From Bacillus niameyensis (lineage in GTDB: Bacteria > Bacillota > Bacilli > Bacillales > Bacillaceae_C), in the NCBI RefSeq assembly GCF_001375535.1, contig NZ_LN831197.1, positions 4,111,660 through 4,175,659 on the forward strand: 64,000 bases of DNA. The letters run 5' to 3'. The notes under the pieces are model-generated. The model was not told the origin of the DNA. It ran no database searches and was given only the letters and a program-made list of their open reading frames with translations. Positions 63,501-64,000 of this stretch are shown piece after piece (the stretch's first letter is position 1; every line of letters starts with the position of its first letter). A program made the position numbers and the translations under genes.

Positions 63501-63677
63501 CTATATGAAAAGATATGTTATAGCAGAAAAGACAAAAGCCATTATAGAAGAAAAAATAAAAGTACCACCATAAACTTTGCCATCTGAATTTGAAATACGG
63601 AGTGCTTCAATGTAGGAATAGGAAAATAAATATACAGCCGTAAGTACTGCGATGATTAAGGCGATTTTTTCTAGCAC
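63501..63677 (-). CDS. Small membrane protein, function unknown
   Basis: 58 aa from a GTG at 63677 with AAGGAAGG 8 nt upstream. Two hydrophobic helices (LEKIALIIAVLTAVYLFSYS and TFIFSSIMAFVFSAITYLFI) joined by a polar loop IEALRISNSDGKVYGG. No recognised family. Good ribosome site and codon pattern argue that it is real. Confidence 0.6.
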   Translation of the reverse strand: MLEKIALIIAVLTAVYLFSYSYIEALRISNSDGKVYGGTFIFSSIMAFVFSAITYLFI

Positions 63678-63782
63678 TAATTTGCACCTTCCTTATAAGA
63701 ATTTTATTTGGTAATATATATGTAGATTCTCGACAGAATATGATTTTTTTAAAAAAAGTTTTAAAAAAAGATGAAAAAACTA

Positions 63783-63811
63783 TTGCACTATAAAAAAATG
63801 CATGTTATATT
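63783..63811 (+). promoter_or_regulatory. rRNA operon promoter P1
   Basis: TTGCAC (63783-63788), exactly 17 bp, TATATT (63806-63811). First of the tandem promoters before the rRNA leader. The upstream A/T-rich tract 63740-63780 could be an UP element. Confidence 0.75.
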
Positions 63812-63874
63812 AATATTCGTCCTTAAGAGAAACAAGGACAAACAAGATTTTTAAAAAACATTTTAAAAAAATGC

Positions 63875-63903
63875 TTGACAGCATAAAACGAAAATGTTAA
63901 TAT
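63875..63903 (+). promoter_or_regulatory. rRNA operon promoter P2
   Basis: TTGACA (63875-63880), exactly 17 bp, TAATAT (63898-63903): a near-consensus sigma-A promoter preceded by T/A-rich sequence, about 92 bp after P1, the usual tandem arrangement of Bacillus rrn operons. Confidence 0.88.
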
Positions 63904-63935
63904 TAAAAAGTCGCTGTTAAGAGGCGAGTGAATTT

Positions 63936-63994
63936 GATCTTTGAAAACTGAACGAAACGAACGTCAATAATAAATAGATGATCATTTGATCATC
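63936..63994 (+). promoter_or_regulatory. rRNA leader with boxA and start of the processing region
   Basis: GATCTTTGAAAAC (63936-63948) matches the boxA antitermination sequence of Bacillus rRNA leaders. A perfect 8-bp palindrome GATGATCA/TGATCATC lies at 63977-63994. The 16S gene must begin beyond the right edge of the window. Confidence 0.8.
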
Positions 63995-64000
63995 GCCAGC

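Noticed and set aside
63977..63994. Terminal palindrome as a terminator
   Set aside because: No T-run, and it sits directly after boxA in an rRNA leader; it more likely belongs to the processing region.

Overview
The window is chromosomal DNA of a low-GC, endospore-forming Bacillaceae member. The evidence is strong AGGAGG ribosome sites with TTG/GTG starts, a spore-coat polysaccharide (sps) operon, a CgeB-like spore protein, a B. subtilis-type eps exopolysaccharide operon with a SinR relative, and the yugI...pgi gene neighbourhood. I cannot name the species. No transposase, phage integrase or CRISPR array was seen.

Layout. 0-2.4 kb: start of an unidentified leftward gene, yugI and a RocG/GudB glutamate dehydrogenase. 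2.5-19 kb: a spore-surface glycan locus. spsA, spsB, a 4,6-dehydratase, an epimerase, spsC, spsF, spsG, an acetyltransferase, a WbqC-like gene and spsE together look like a complete CMP-nonulosonic acid (legionaminic/pseudaminic type) pathway. After a leftward cgeB-like pair and a coiled-coil gene come spsIJKL (dTDP-rhamnose) and a second, extended SpsA-like transferase. 19-23 kb: pgi, two small Cys-rich proteins and a TerC-family membrane protein.

23-30.4 kb and 54.9-59.2 kb: a split lasso-peptide system of the phosphorylated paeninodin type. It has three cyclase/precursor pairs (C1-A1, C2-A2, C3-A3), one HPr-kinase-like peptide kinase, one PqqD-like recognition protein, one transglutaminase-like leader protease, one nucleotidyltransferase-like protein and one ABC exporter. 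All three precursors have 19-residue leaders with W5, P8, L10 and Thr at -2, Asp at core position 9, and a C-terminal Ser. Precursor A2 is only 55 aa and has an Asn1 core with two Cys.

30.5-52.5 kb: an eps-type biofilm exopolysaccharide operon (epsA to epsG, galE, epsL, epsM, epsN, further glycosyltransferases, a PglK-like ABC flippase and a pyruvyltransferase), with a SinR-like repressor gene inside it and a probable EAR antitermination RNA between epsB and epsC. It lies between the two lasso segments. Two parallel beta-helix proteins flank the exporter/C3/A3 segment.

The most interesting signal joins these parts. Palindromes of the SinR type (GTTCTTTATAAAGAAC and variants) occur as pairs, one at the core promoter and one 66-87 bp downstream next to the ribosome site, in front of lasso C1, epsA, the lasso exporter and lasso C3. 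A single further copy precedes epsC. This suggests that lasso-peptide production, export and biofilm matrix are one SinR-type regulon.

59.5-64 kb: an exported beta-helix protein, a phosphodiesterase, tRNA-Ala(GGC), an MgtC-family protein, a small membrane protein, and tandem rRNA promoters with boxA running off the right edge towards a 16S gene.
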